Shown: positions 47,246 to 56,610 of the stretch, piece after piece
Layout of the letters: each line of letters begins with the position of its first letter
How positions within the stretch are numbered: the first letter of the stretch is position 1
Assembly (NCBI RefSeq): GCF_024834075.1
Contig: NZ_JANUXR010000002.1
Coordinates: 1 to 64,000, forward strand
Source of the DNA: Corynebacterium sp. HS2168-gen11
GTDB taxonomy: Bacteria; Actinomycetota; Actinomycetes; Mycobacteriales; Mycobacteriaceae
Direction of reading: 5' to 3'
DNA: 64,000 nt
Made by a program: the position numbers and the translations under genes
Notes under the pieces: generated by a model
Database searches by the model: none
Told to the model about the DNA's origin: nothing
The model's input: the letters and a program-made list of their open reading frames with translations, nothing else

Positions 47246-47938
47246 TTACTGTTGAGTGAAGTTTATGAGAATATTCAGTTCGCCTTCTTCTGCAATTTTT
47301 GCAGCGACAAACTCTGGAGTCTCAACGCCATAATCTAAGCGGTTAATTGGAATTGTTGCACTTGCAATCAACTCATCACCACTTCGTAAGAATGTAAACG
47401 GTTGCGTCAAGGTTTGAGAATTGCCCATAATCGTAAGTTTGCCAGTTACTGGCGCTTGACCTGTGATTCCATCAGCTGGAATTTCGCTCAAATCAGTCTC
47501 AGACGTGACTTCAAACGATGCAATTGGAAACTTATCGGTGTGGAAGATTCGGTTCTTAATGCTGACATCACGGCGTTCAGTGTCAGTGCTTAACGACGTC
47601 ATGTCTACTTCAATACGACCACTGAGCAGCTTATCGTCACGAACCTCGATGCTTCCTCGCACACCACGAGTTGATCCTGATGTAGTTCGACGATCGGACG
47701 GTAATAATTCTTCAAAGGTGAACCCAACCGAAGTGTAATTAGGATAGCTACCTGGTTGTACTAACCAAGTGCCATTGACCTCGGTAGTTGCTGCCTGGGC
47801 ACGACTGGTTGAAAGTTCTTCAGTTTTCACACCTGGGCCAAGTAAGACTGGAACTAATACCGAAGCGACAGCAAACAATGCCAAAGTTACAATCGCGACA
47901 ACTATGCCACCGATGAGGAGTTTGCGTTGTGTTTTCAT
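47246..47938 (-). CDS. YceI-family lipocalin-like protein, membrane-anchored
   Basis: 230 aa. An N-terminal membrane anchor (about 7-35) leads to a YceI beta-barrel (GTWLVQPGSYPNYTSVGFTF, then VTGKLTIMGNSQTLTQPFTF). YceI proteins bind polyisoprenoid chains in a lipocalin pocket. Here the barrel would face outside the membrane, possibly holding menaquinone or decaprenyl lipids (inference). First gene of a small operon with the 65-aa protein. Confidence 0.85.
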   Translation of the reverse strand: MKTQRKLLIGGIVVAIVTLALFAVASVLVPVLLGPGVKTEELSTSRAQAATTEVNGTWLVQPGSYPNYTSVGFTFEELLPSDRRTTSGSTRGVRGSIEVRDDKLLSGRIEVDMTSLSTDTERRDVSIKNRIFHTDKFPIASFEVTSETDLSEIPADGITGQAPVTGKLTIMGNSQTLTQPFTFLRSGDELIASATIPINRLDYGVETPEFVAAKIAEEGELNILINFTQQ

Positions 47939-47947
47939 AAAACTAGG

Positions 47948-48280
47948 TCACCTTAATCTAAGATTTTCAACATGTTTCGCTAGGCTAACAAGTTCCTCAC
48001 ACAGTACTGTTAATTCGTCTGGTTCACAACCCTCACGTACAGCAGTTTGGATATCTTCAGCAGCGCAACGAAGCTCAAAGAGTGCATCGTTAAAAGCGTC
48101 TACTTTTTCAGGCGGAATAATCACAGCAGTGGGTGGAATCTGAGTGCCTTGTACTGTATGACGCTGTTCATAGGCGCGTTGTTTACATGAAGGCTTGCAG
48201 AATTTTCGCGGACGGCCGCGACCTGTAGTAACAATGTCTTGGCCACACCACTGGCAAGTTGGTGTTTTTATTCGTGCCAT
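47948..48280 (-). CDS. small zinc-ribbon, probable DNA-binding protein
   Basis: 110 aa from ATG 48280 (three codons longer with ATG 48289). CQWCGQDIVTTGRGRPRKFC, followed by KPSC, is a four-Cys zinc finger like those of actinobacterial recombinase-type and CGNR-like fingers. GRGRPRK resembles an AT-hook. The C-terminal half is a helical acidic domain (FNDALFELRCAAEDIQTAV). Function unknown. Divergent from rbpA. Confidence 0.7.
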   Translation of the reverse strand: MARIKTPTCQWCGQDIVTTGRGRPRKFCKPSCKQRAYEQRHTVQGTQIPPTAVIIPPEKVDAFNDALFELRCAAEDIQTAVREGCEPDELTVLCEELVSLAKHVENLRLR

Positions 48281-48362
48281 TGCAACCATAGTAGTCTGAA
48301 ATCACTGTAAGGCAAATATAACCCCGAGTCTTCAACATATGACTGCTGATGAGCTCTGTCAT

Positions 48363-48394
48363 GGGAACAAAAACTTACGCCGATGCGTTATACT
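48363..48394 (+). promoter_or_regulatory. SigH-like promoter overlapping a -10 box upstream of rbpA
   Basis: GGGAAC (48363-48368), 18 nt, then GTT (48387-48389) matches the SigH/SigR pattern GGAA(C/T)-N18-20-GTT. TATACT (48389-48394) within it could serve as a housekeeping -10. The rbpA start is 66 nt downstream. Confidence 0.55.
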
Positions 48395-48459
48395 TAATGG
48401 TTTATGGGTGAAAACCCGCTCGGCTTGAGCACGAACAAGTGAAAGGACTGATCAGCACA

Positions 48460-48864
48460 ATGGCAGACCGCGTTCTCCGCGGCTCTCGTATGGGAGCTGT
48501 AAGCTATGAGACTGATCGCGACCACGACTTGGCACCACGCCAAATGGTTCGCTATAAAACTGAAACCGGTGAGATTTTCGACGTACCATTTGCCGAAGAT
48601 GCAGAAATTCCAGGTACGTGGCTGTGTAAAAATGGACAAATCGGTCACCTCATGGAAGGTTCCGGTGTAGAGGCGAAACCGGCAAAACCACCCCGTACCC
48701 ACTGGGATATGCTGCGTGAGCGTCGCTCACTCGAGGAACTTGATGAGCTACTAGAGGAACGCATTGAGCATTTACGTCGTCGTCGCCGCAACGCAGCTCG
48801 CCTTTTGAAGCAACAGCAAGAAGAAGCCGCCCAAGCTGCAGCAGCACTTGCTGAAGAAGAATAA
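48460..48864 (+). CDS. rbpA: RNA polymerase-binding protein RbpA
   Basis: 134 aa from ATG 48460, with AAAGGA at 48442-48447. The RbpA core is clear: LRGSRMGAVSYETDRDHDLA, then the Zn-less barrel (FDVPFAEDAEIPGTWLC) and the sigma-interacting helix RTHWDMLRERRSLEELDELL. It is longer than the mycobacterial protein by a basic then Gln/Glu/Ala-rich tail. It binds RNA polymerase and sigma A and stabilises open complexes. A stress-sigma promoter upstream fits its known control in other actinobacteria. Confidence 0.95.
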   Translation: MADRVLRGSRMGAVSYETDRDHDLAPRQMVRYKTETGEIFDVPFAEDAEIPGTWLCKNGQIGHLMEGSGVEAKPAKPPRTHWDMLRERRSLEELDELLEERIEHLRRRRRNAARLLKQQQEEAAQAAAALAEEE

Positions 48865-48888
48865 TGAGAAACTAACTGCTCAGAACCG

Positions 48889-48937
48889 ATCAGCCTCATA
48901 CTGTCGTCGACATTTGTCATAACAGTATGAGGCTGAT
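48889..48937. terminator. bidirectional terminator between rbpA and ppm1
   Basis: A 16-bp perfect stem ATCAGCCTCATACTGT/ACAGTATGAGGCTGAT, 17-nt loop, sits between the two convergent genes. T-tracts are weak. Confidence 0.7.
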
Positions 48938-48959
48938 TGTCTGTATCCAGACGAACAGG

Positions 48960-49763
48960 CTAGATATTATGCTTCTTGCGGAAGTTCTTCACTCCGTGTT
49001 GTGCGAGCTTGCTGAACTCTGACACAAAGTCTTCTACTTGATTCTTGCGGTGTTGCAGCCCCCATTTGGTGACTTCAAGCAAAGAATCTTTCACAAAGGA
49101 ACCATCGAGTTTCGACTCCCCGATTTCGCGCTCAGTAAAGGTAATTGGTACTTCGCGTACATCAAAACCTTCACGAACGACGCGCCAGGCCATATCAACT
49201 TGGAAGATATAGCCAGCCTTCGACAACGCTGCAAGATCAATGGTCTCGAGCACTGTGCGTCGAAAAGCGCGATAGCCTGCGGTCATATCGGACAAGCCAG
49301 CACCCAATGCCATGGAAATATAAAGGTTGCCGCCCTTGGAAAGCACCCAGCGCTTCTTTGGCCAGTTCACAACTTTGCCACCTGGCACATAGCGTGAACC
49401 GATCACTAAATCAGCACCTGCATCAATAGCTTCGAGCAATACATGTAGTTGCTCTGGTGCATGTGAACCATCGGCGTCCATTTCACACAAGACCTGGTAA
49501 TCGCGTTCCAATCCCCAGTTGAAACCGGCGATATAAGCACCGAGCAAGCCGCCTTTACCTTCGCGATGCAAAACGAAAATATGCGAATCTTGCGCGGCTA
49601 AAGCATCAGCTGCATCACCGGTACCATCCGGGCTATTGTCATCAACAATAAGAATATCGACAGTTGGGTTCGCCTGGCGTACGCGACCGGTAATGAGTGG
49701 TAAGTTTTCCAACTCGTTGTATGTAGGGATAATGACCAGAGTCGTATCACTTGGATTGTTCAT
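48960..49763 (-). CDS. ppm1: Polyprenol-phosphate mannose synthase Ppm1
   Basis: 267 aa from ATG 49763. A frame extending to 49874 overlaps lnt. GT2 fold: [41 protein letters not shown] (metal-binding DxD) and GSRYVPGG. It transfers mannose from GDP-mannose to polyprenyl phosphate for lipoglycan and glycoprotein synthesis. In M. tuberculosis it is fused to Lnt; here the two are separate adjacent genes as in C. glutamicum. Confidence 0.93.
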   Translation of the reverse strand: MNNPSDTTLVIIPTYNELENLPLITGRVRQANPTVDILIVDDNSPDGTGDAADALAAQDSHIFVLHREGKGGLLGAYIAGFNWGLERDYQVLCEMDADGSHAPEQLHVLLEAIDAGADLVIGSRYVPGGKVVNWPKKRWVLSKGGNLYISMALGAGLSDMTAGYRAFRRTVLETIDLAALSKAGYIFQVDMAWRVVREGFDVREVPITFTEREIGESKLDGSFVKDSLLEVTKWGLQHRKNQVEDFVSEFSKLAQHGVKNFRKKHNI

Positions 49764-49780
49764 AAGATTTAACACTACTC

Positions 49781-51289
49781 CTACTTTTTCCTTGCACGGG
49801 TGTGCTGGATAAGATGTCTTGGAAACAATAGCGCACCAGCTGCTGCAAGTACACCCAATGCGACACATAACCATTGCACATATTCTCCATAACGAGCGGC
49901 AAAGGTCAGAGAATCTTTGAGTGGCAGTTGTGCCACGAGCGTGTCAGCTTGGAAAATATCGGTGCGCTGCTGCACAGAACCATCGGGAAGCACAATTGCT
50001 GAGACACCAGAAGTTGCAGCAACAACAACTGCTCGATCGTATTCCAATGCGCGCATACGACTCATCGCAAGTTGCTGATATGTCATATCCGTAAAGCCGA
50101 ATGTTGCATTATTTGTTGGTGTTGTAAGAATCTGTGCTCCGTGTCGCACACTCGAACGAAACGCCTCATCAAAGGCAACTTCATAGCAGGTTGCAATACC
50201 AACAATGACATCTTGCGATACTTGCGCTGCATGCATAGTTACGGTGCCAGTGCCTGTGCCAGGTTGGAAATTTCCTGCTTTGTCGACGAGTTCAGAAAAC
50301 AACCGAAAGAAACTGCGCAGCGGCATGTATTCACCGAAAGGCTGCAAAAACTTCTTATAGTGATAGTCTCCTACCCCAGCAACTGGATCAAATACCTGCA
50401 TCGTATTGCGTGGACCAATTTCATCGATGGTAATCGTGCCAACCAGTACCGGTGCTTGAACATGGGAAACAGCTGTTTGAATCCCCTGTGCTGTTTGCGT
50501 ATCGGTAAATGGATTCACATCTGAAGAATTCTCTGGCCAAATCACGAGATCGACAGGCTCTGTAAGCTTTAATGTTTGGCGTACATGATTGTCTAATACA
50601 GCACGGCGTTGAGCATTAAAATCTAGCCCTAAGCGTGGCACATTGCCTTGAATCGCAGCTACTGTCACTGTAGCAATTGGTGGTGCCACAGGCGCAGAAA
50701 TTGCGCCAAGTACTGCGACTATCACCACACCGATGCCGACGGCTAATTGCTTGGTGAATCGCTGCTGGATGATTGCATATGCCACAAGTGTTGCGATAAA
50801 CACCGTCATAACCGTGACCAACGCAGGACCACCCCAAGCTGCTAATGGTGCAAGCGGGCCAGAAATTTGTCCCCAACTTAATCGCACCCATGCAAAGCCA
50901 CCAAACGGCACCGATGAACGTAACAGCTCGACGACCAAATACACCATTGAGAATGCCCACATACCATAGCGGTGTAGCCATAGGCGTGCAGCAACTATGC
51001 CGAGCAGAATACTCCACAAGGATAAAAACAGTGCTAGAGCCAGATACGGCATCTTGCCAACGAAAACGCCAACCCACGGCAGTAACAAAAGGTAGACAAC
51101 CAAGGCATGTAGCCACCCAAGGAATCCGCCAACGTGCAATGACACTGTATTCCCGCGCATTGGGCTGAACGCAATGATGAACGCACTCATGCCAATGATG
51201 CCTAAAAACCACAATCCAAGTGGTTCATAGGAGGCAAATACGAAGAGACCGCTCAGCGCAGCAAGGCACACTCGCAGAAGAAACACCAT
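49781..51289 (-). CDS. lnt: Apolipoprotein N-acyltransferase Lnt (Ppm2)
   Basis: 502 aa. About six to seven N-terminal membrane helices (to about 195) and a periplasmic-side nitrilase domain. The catalytic triad is visible: Glu in VIWPENSSD, Lys in [10 protein letters not shown], Cys in [11 protein letters not shown] last helix near the C-terminus precedes a basic tail (RARKK). It N-acylates lipoproteins. Transcribed with ppm1, whose activity it may support in the membrane. Confidence 0.94.
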   Translation of the reverse strand: MVFLLRVCLAALSGLFVFASYEPLGLWFLGIIGMSAFIIAFSPMRGNTVSLHVGGFLGWLHALVVYLLLLPWVGVFVGKMPYLALALFLSLWSILLGIVAARLWLHRYGMWAFSMVYLVVELLRSSVPFGGFAWVRLSWGQISGPLAPLAAWGGPALVTVMTVFIATLVAYAIIQQRFTKQLAVGIGVVIVAVLGAISAPVAPPIATVTVAAIQGNVPRLGLDFNAQRRAVLDNHVRQTLKLTEPVDLVIWPENSSDVNPFTDTQTAQGIQTAVSHVQAPVLVGTITIDEIGPRNTMQVFDPVAGVGDYHYKKFLQPFGEYMPLRSFFRLFSELVDKAGNFQPGTGTGTVTMHAAQVSQDVIVGIATCYEVAFDEAFRSSVRHGAQILTTPTNNATFGFTDMTYQQLAMSRMRALEYDRAVVVAATSGVSAIVLPDGSVQQRTDIFQADTLVAQLPLKDSLTFAARYGEYVQWLCVALGVLAAAGALLFPRHLIQHTRARKK

Positions 51290-51303
51290 AAACGTGGACT
51301 TCC

Positions 51304-51846
51304 CTACCGATCAGCATTTCCAGAAGCATCAGGCCCGAAATCTTCAGGGCGAAGATTTTCCGTCCAACGCTTTAATGCTTCTTCATCAATCTCAAACGAT
51401 GGTGCTGGAGATGATGCTGTGGCGTCTGCATCGACAAAGGTGCCGTACGTGGCCTTTTGCCGATAGGCATGAGTAGCCGAAAAACTCCGGACACCCATGG
51501 CCTCAATTTTTTCACGCAGCTTGTTCGCCAGTAGACGACGCACGACGGCTCGAGTTGGAGCAAAAATCAGTAACAAGCCAAGTATTGTTGTGACAAATCC
51601 AGGCATAGCAATACCGACGGCACCAGCAGCAAGTAATCCAAGATCGCCAGCGGTGGCAACAGGTGCAGGTTGTCCAGCTGTCAAGCGCTTCGAAATACGC
51701 GCCATCTCTAGTGCTGCCAGCATGATACCAGCAATAAATAGTCCGAATAGTAACAGCAAAGCGTAGCCGATGCCCAGCCACCAACTGACGAGCATAAACG
51801 CAATGCCTTCAATGAAAAAATACGGAATCGCAACAATCATAGGCAT
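51304..51846 (-). CDS. fxsA: FxsA-family membrane protein
   Basis: 180 aa. Membrane helices (about 4-22, 24-47, 70-95) with the FxsA core (GFVTTILGLLLIFAPTRAVV), then an acidic soluble tail of about 70 residues. E. coli FxsA relieves F-plasmid exclusion of phage T7; the normal role is unknown. It lies 14 nt upstream of lnt in the same direction, as in mycobacteria. Confidence 0.85.
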   Translation of the reverse strand: MPMIVAIPYFFIEGIAFMLVSWWLGIGYALLLLFGLFIAGIMLAALEMARISKRLTAGQPAPVATAGDLGLLAAGAVGIAMPGFVTTILGLLLIFAPTRAVVRRLLANKLREKIEAMGVRSFSATHAYRQKATYGTFVDADATASSPAPSFEIDEEALKRWTENLRPEDFGPDASGNADR

Positions 51847-52036
51847 GTAAGCTAGTCTAGCTCAACAGTCCATAACTGCGGTGAAGATTAGTAAGACCTA
51901 CAAAAACCCTTGACACGCAGATGACGACGATTCATCCTAGCAACCACAGCACTGCTGCCATTTAGACAATTCCTTCTCGCATGCGTCCAGCTAAGCGTTG
52001 GGCATTTTGCCTGAATCATCGGTAGCATACACAACT

Positions 52037-52960
52037 ATGGATTCTGCTACTTCACCGCACCATAGCCCGACACCTGAAGCAATCACCACGAATCGGGAGC
52101 TATATTTTCCAGGCGGCCGCATAATGGCCGATACCTGGGAAGCACTTTCAGAACTTGCCGCATCATTTGGCGACGGCACTCTTGTGATCACCAAACGTGG
52201 CAATCTTCAAATTGCTGGCATTCATGATGAGCCTGCATTCCAAGCTGCACTCAAGCAGCTTAACTTAACGCCAGCAGCAGCCCAGCAGCACACTCGAAGC
52301 ATCCTCCTCTCCCCTTTCGCGCTGGAATATGATCACGTCATCACGCAGCTTGATCAACGCTTAAGACAACACAGCGAACTTGCAACATTAAGTGCGCGCA
52401 CCACGTTTGGATTCGACGCCGGAACCGGTGAGATTGCACTCCAACATCTTGATTTCGGAGCAATCGCGCTTGCAGAATCTTTCAGACTGATCCTCGGTGG
52501 TAGTTTGACCACGTTACACTGCACCGATAGTACGCATGTACCAGAGGTCCTCACCCAAGCTGCATTGTTATGGCATCAACACAAAGGCGCATATGACCGC
52601 ATCCATGAAGCCCCATCTATTAGGGACAATATTATTGATGCTCTCTCAGCACTCACACATGTGCAAATTTCCGACCATACGCCACAGTTGCCCTCTTCAC
52701 CAGTAACAATTCGACCAATCGGCTGGTTTGATCAACCAGACGGTACTGTCAGTCTCGGCGCTGGATTCCAGCATGGGCGCATGAGCGCACGCATGGCACA
52801 GCTGTTAGCTGCAATCGGTGCCCCGACAACGATTACACCGTGGTCATCACTGGTGATTCATCAGATTGCAGAAGGTGACGCTGAAGCTGTGGCAAAAATA
52901 TGCGCTCCAATGGGCTTTATTTTCGACGCGGCCTCTAGCTTGCTGGATCCTATTCAATAA
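52037..52960 (+). CDS. CobG-like protein (sulfite/nitrite-reductase half-domain)
   Basis: 307 aa from ATG 52037. A TTG 13 codons upstream is weaker. The N-terminal ferredoxin-like half-domain (GGRIMADTWEALSELAASFG, VITKRGNLQIAGI) is that of nitrite/sulfite reductases and precorrin-3B synthase CobG. Only two Cys are present and the C-x5-C...C-x3-C [4Fe-4S] ligand set is missing. It therefore cannot be a normal siroheme/Fe-S enzyme. It lies near cobK and cobL. No Shine-Dalgarno, possibly leaderless. Confidence 0.7.
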   Translation: MDSATSPHHSPTPEAITTNRELYFPGGRIMADTWEALSELAASFGDGTLVITKRGNLQIAGIHDEPAFQAALKQLNLTPAAAQQHTRSILLSPFALEYDHVITQLDQRLRQHSELATLSARTTFGFDAGTGEIALQHLDFGAIALAESFRLILGGSLTTLHCTDSTHVPEVLTQAALLWHQHKGAYDRIHEAPSIRDNIIDALSALTHVQISDHTPQLPSSPVTIRPIGWFDQPDGTVSLGAGFQHGRMSARMAQLLAAIGAPTTITPWSSLVIHQIAEGDAEAVAKICAPMGFIFDAASSLLDPIQ

Positions 52961-53128
52961 TCACTACCGGCATGCTGTATATCAGTTTGATCGACATTTC
53001 GATAGCGTCGTTAAGCATGCATCTGGGATTCCTCGACAGTTTTTCGGGAATTGTTGTAAGCTAACTACCAGCTCCTTTGCACGCTGAGTGATACTGCAAC
53101 ATCAACATACAAGGAAGAAGTACCTTCA

Positions 53129-53425
53129 ATGAAGTTCAAACATGCATGTGCTGCTTTGGCAACCACAGTGACATTGGCAACTGGAACGATTACCTGTGCA
53201 GCTCCAGCACTGGCCGCGCCGGGAATTCATCTGAATAAAGATCTTGGATCGATCGATTCGAATAGCTCACAGCCAGGACGCGGGAATGGCTCGAGCGCAA
53301 CCGCGTGGTTCGAACGTCAAGATCAAGGCATTCAAAGAGCATTGATCGTGGTTGCAGTCTTGCAAACCATTGGATTGTTGCTAGGCCCTGTACGCTCAGT
53401 ACTGTTTAATATCTTCCGCGTGTAG
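53129..53425 (+). CDS. small exported protein with C-terminal membrane helix
   Basis: 98 aa. A signal peptide (MKFKHACAALATTVTLATGT... with ALA-AP cleavage near residue 30) is followed by a Ser/Asn/Gly-rich linker and a hydrophobic helix (about 70-90). AAGGAAG lies about 11 nt before the ATG. No family recognised. It looks like a small envelope protein. Confidence 0.7.
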   Translation: MKFKHACAALATTVTLATGTITCAAPALAAPGIHLNKDLGSIDSNSSQPGRGNGSSATAWFERQDQGIQRALIVVAVLQTIGLLLGPVRSVLFNIFRV

Positions 53426-53595
53426 GCACCACACCTACCAATTAAATAGTTCATGAATGCACGACGAACGTGTCGAAACATGTGACTGCATGTATCGCGG
53501 TACGTGTGTGGTCAATTTTGTGAGAAAAATAGTAGGACTGAAATAGCTGAAATATAAGACAGTTGTAGACCCGTAGTAGATCAGAAAACTGTGGA

Positions 53596-54330
53596 CTAAA
53601 ACCATGTCTGAATCAGCGTAAATGCTTCCTGCGGACTGGTTGTGAGATGATGAGTTGCACCAGTTTCTGGACGTTGCAGCATAATGACTGCGATTCCAAG
53701 ACTACGAGCTGCCATCAGAAGCACATCATCTTCTGGCTGACCATCATTTCGCATGACAATACAATCAATCTGATTATCGCGCAGAAATTTCTTCTCTGTT
53801 TCAAGGTCTACCTGCTGGTGCTTCGGCACGATTCGATGGCGTGCCGGAAGTGCGCCCAGCGGCGCTTCTGTTTTACGAAGTACGTAGAGATTATGTGGAT
53901 CTCGGCAAAACTTGGGTAGTTGATTCGGCTGAAGATGAAGAAAAATATGATGGTACTCGCGCGATGCAGACGCTGCGGCTTCATCGAGAGTATGCACAAA
54001 TAGCCATCGATCGTGCGTCTGTGGTGTCCATACTGGCTGCTGTAATGCAATCACAGGAATGCCTGTGGCACGTGCAGCTTCTGCAATAGTCACGGAAAGA
54101 TGTTCGGTAAAAGGATCAGTCGTATCTACAATAATGTCGATATGCTCAGTGATGAGCCATTGCGCTAATGCGGCCGGATCATTGCACTGATCGATTCGAA
54201 TATTGCCAACAGGAAGCTGCGTATGAGCTTGGATGGCGGTTAATGACGTGGTGACATACCAATAATCGTCATAGAGTAACGTTGCCATTTCCCGTGCTGC
54301 CGGTGTGGCACCAAAGATTAACGCATGCAT
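53596..54330 (-). CDS. cobK: Precorrin-6A reductase CobK
   Basis: 244 aa. GATPAAREMATLL (NADPH fold), then DTTDPFTEHLSVTIAEAA, IALQQPVW and the CobK C-terminus with VMRNDGQPEDDVLLMAARSL. It would reduce precorrin-6A in the aerobic B12 pathway. Only cobL and a CobG-like gene accompany it here, so the substrate may be absent. Confidence 0.88.
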   Translation of the reverse strand: MHALIFGATPAAREMATLLYDDYWYVTTSLTAIQAHTQLPVGNIRIDQCNDPAALAQWLITEHIDIIVDTTDPFTEHLSVTIAEAARATGIPVIALQQPVWTPQTHDRWLFVHTLDEAAASASREYHHIFLHLQPNQLPKFCRDPHNLYVLRKTEAPLGALPARHRIVPKHQQVDLETEKKFLRDNQIDCIVMRNDGQPEDDVLLMAARSLGIAVIMLQRPETGATHHLTTSPQEAFTLIQTWF

Positions 54331-54453
54331 AGTGTCGCCATTCTTGAAAGTCTGAATAGTTGAGGTTTGTGACGAAAGCGACGTGATTGTCGCAAATATT
54401 GTTCCCGTTTATGCATCAGCGCGCACATGTTGCGCAAGTGGTGTGCTGCTATC

Positions 54454-54509
54454 ATCGCACCATCGCACCATCGCACCATCGCACCATCGCACCATCGCAC
54501 CATCGCACC
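54454..54509. repeat. seven perfect copies of an 8-bp tandem repeat
   Basis: ATCGCACC repeated seven times without a mismatch (minus strand GGTGCGAT), followed by a degenerate partial copy. It lies 22 nt after the cobL stop and 123 nt before cobK. The unit is not a multiple of three and the array is long enough for slipped-strand length change. Confidence 0.95.
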
Positions 54510-54531
54510 ACCGCGTCAGCATGCGGCACTA

Positions 54532-55815
54532 TCATGGTTGCGGTCTTTCACTGTGATGTGTCAACGAGGACTTTTCGACAACCCACTGGGTCACCGGCAC
54601 GTCTGGTTGTAACGTATGGAATGCGCCAATTTGTTGGGTATGTGCGATTTCAAACTTCGTGATCATGCCACCGAAAATAGCATGTAGCTCCCAAATAAAT
54701 TGTTCGGTTTCAGCCGTTGTGGCATGCACAACCAACCGACCACCTGGTTGTAGACGTTCCCAGGCACCTTCAAAGACACCATCGCACGTCAAACCGCCAC
54801 CAATAAAAATCTTTTCAGGCGAATCTGGTACATCAATATATTTTTCCGGCGCTGAGCCTTGAATCGCAATGCGATGACACACACCTAAATTGCGTGAGTT
54901 TTTCAAAATTCTGGCTTGCCGTAATTGATCCTGCTCAAAGACAACTGCGCGAGTGGTATGTGTGGTGCGAAGTGCCTCAATTGCAATACTGCCGGCGCCG
55001 CCACCGATCACCCAAATCACTTCTTGCTCTCGAGGTGCTAATGCCGCAATCGCGACCGCTCGAATATGCGACGGCAAAATGTATTCATCGTGATCATAAC
55101 AATCATCCGGCAGCCCCGGCGCGCGTGAGAGCGTGGCGTACTCAGGCGTTACAGCAATAACATTGAGCGCGCTCACAACCACTGGTGGTTTCGCTGCATG
55201 TCCTGAGGCGATGGTTTCGTCGGAGCTTCCTAAATCGCTTAAGATTTCCACTTGTGCCTGCGGCTGTCCCATATGAACAAGCAGCTCACAGATTTCAAGG
55301 GGTGTTTTTTCATCGCGGCCGAGCACTAAAAAGCGTTGTCCAGATTCAATTGCCAGGACTAGGGTTTCAACTACGGCATTGACCAGTGAATACACTGGAG
55401 TGCGTTCAAGCTGCCATCCAAGACGGGCACAGGCTAATGAAGCAGACGAGACATGCGAATAAATAACGACTTGTTTATGCGGCAGTTTGCGTTTTAAAAG
55501 TGCGCCAATGCCATGGAACATAGGATCGCCACTGGTTAATACTGCAATGCGCTTGCCTTCTAACTCAGCAAACACTTTTGATAATGCTGGTAGCAATGGT
55601 GATGTCCATGGGCGGCGCTCCCCTGGAACGTCATCGGAGATGAGATTTAATTGTCGCCATGATCCTAAGATCACATCGGCATGAAACAGTGCGGTCTTGG
55701 CGGCTTGACCAAGTTCGGACATTCCTTGTGCGCTGATGCCGATCACACTGACACTGTCGGCTGCGGCGGTGGCATCACCGACATCGTATAAAACTGTCAC
55801 CTGTGCCTTTGTCAT
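54532..55815 (-). CDS. cobL: Precorrin-6Y C5,15-methyltransferase CobL
   Basis: 427 aa. An N-terminal CbiE-type methyltransferase (VSVIGISAQGMSELGQAA, LTSGDPMFHGIGALL) is fused to a C-terminal CbiT-type domain (VIWVIGGGAGSIAIEALRT, IFIGGGLTCDGVF), the normal CobL layout. It methylates and decarboxylates precorrin-6Y. Transcribed toward cobK across the 8-bp repeat. Confidence 0.9.
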   Translation of the reverse strand: MTKAQVTVLYDVGDATAAADSVSVIGISAQGMSELGQAAKTALFHADVILGSWRQLNLISDDVPGERRPWTSPLLPALSKVFAELEGKRIAVLTSGDPMFHGIGALLKRKLPHKQVVIYSHVSSASLACARLGWQLERTPVYSLVNAVVETLVLAIESGQRFLVLGRDEKTPLEICELLVHMGQPQAQVEILSDLGSSDETIASGHAAKPPVVVSALNVIAVTPEYATLSRAPGLPDDCYDHDEYILPSHIRAVAIAALAPREQEVIWVIGGGAGSIAIEALRTTHTTRAVVFEQDQLRQARILKNSRNLGVCHRIAIQGSAPEKYIDVPDSPEKIFIGGGLTCDGVFEGAWERLQPGGRLVVHATTAETEQFIWELHAIFGGMITKFEIAHTQQIGAFHTLQPDVPVTQWVVEKSSLTHHSERPQP

Positions 55816-55836
55816 ATCATCAAGTGTATCGAAGTT

Positions 55837-56610
55837 TTAGCGTGGCATCCGACGCCAGACCGCACGCGGGAGAAGTTTCATGAACCAAGCTAGGAGGACA
55901 AGTTTGCGTGGAATCCAAAGTGTTTTGGATTGTTGTAGGGTGCCGAGCTGCTTTGCGACGATCGTGGCCACCGTTGCTGCAGGTAACGATAATGGTGCTG
56001 GTGACATGCCGTGTGTCATCGATCCAATAATAAATCCTGGTCGTGCAATTAAAAGTGCTACTGGACTGTGATGTAATCGGTCGGTGAGTCCTTGGCAAAA
56101 TGCATCGAGGCCAGCTTTGGTTGAGCCGTAGATATAATTTGCTTTTCGTGCACGCCACCCAGCGATTGAGGAAAAGGCGGTTAAGGTTGCCGGAGTATTT
56201 TGTGCTACTAAGCAATCTGCAGCAACCGTGAGTGCCACGATCTGGCTGGTGTAATCGATCGTGGCAATTTCGGCAGCATGATGTTCATCATGTTCTCCTC
56301 GATGTTGGTCACCGAGGATACCAAAGCACACCAGGAGGTGTTTGACTGTGTACTGTGCAAATATTGGTGTTAAGAGTTTGCGAGTGGCATGAAAGTCGGT
56401 CGCATCGAAATACGGTACGTCGACACTTTTCGCACCAGCAGCATAGAGCTGTTGTACCAGAGGGTGCAGATCGGCCGGGCGTCGTGAAGCAAGCACGATA
56501 TGGTGATCGTTGGCAAGTAAGGTGGCTATTCTACTGCCAAGATCACTTGTGGCGCCTAGAATGACGATCGCGTTTGGCAACGACACAGATTCCTGGTGTG
56601 TAGTCGGCAT
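55837..56610 (-). CDS. Short-chain dehydrogenase, DprE2-like
   Basis: 257 aa from ATG 56610, which overlaps the pepQ stop (TAATG). Rossmann motif VILGATSDLGSRIA, catalytic Ser in AFSSIAGWRARK and Tyr/Lys in YIYGSTKAGLDAF. The RARKANYIYGSTKAGLD stretch resembles DprE2, which makes decaprenylphosphoryl-arabinose. The true dprE2 is usually elsewhere beside dprE1, so this is likely a paralogue. A C-terminal hydrophobic/basic tail (KLLPRAVWRRMPR) suggests membrane contact. Confidence 0.78.
   Translation of the reverse strand: MPTTHQESVSLPNAIVILGATSDLGSRIATLLANDHHIVLASRRPADLHPLVQQLYAAGAKSVDVPYFDATDFHATRKLLTPIFAQYTVKHLLVCFGILGDQHRGEHDEHHAAEIATIDYTSQIVALTVAADCLVAQNTPATLTAFSSIAGWRARKANYIYGSTKAGLDAFCQGLTDRLHHSPVALLIARPGFIIGSMTHGMSPAPLSLPAATVATIVAKQLGTLQQSKTLWIPRKLVLLAWFMKLLPRAVWRRMPR

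Noticed and set aside
54454..54509. CRISPR array
   Set aside because: The 8-bp units have no spacers between them and no cas genes are present. It is a simple tandem repeat.
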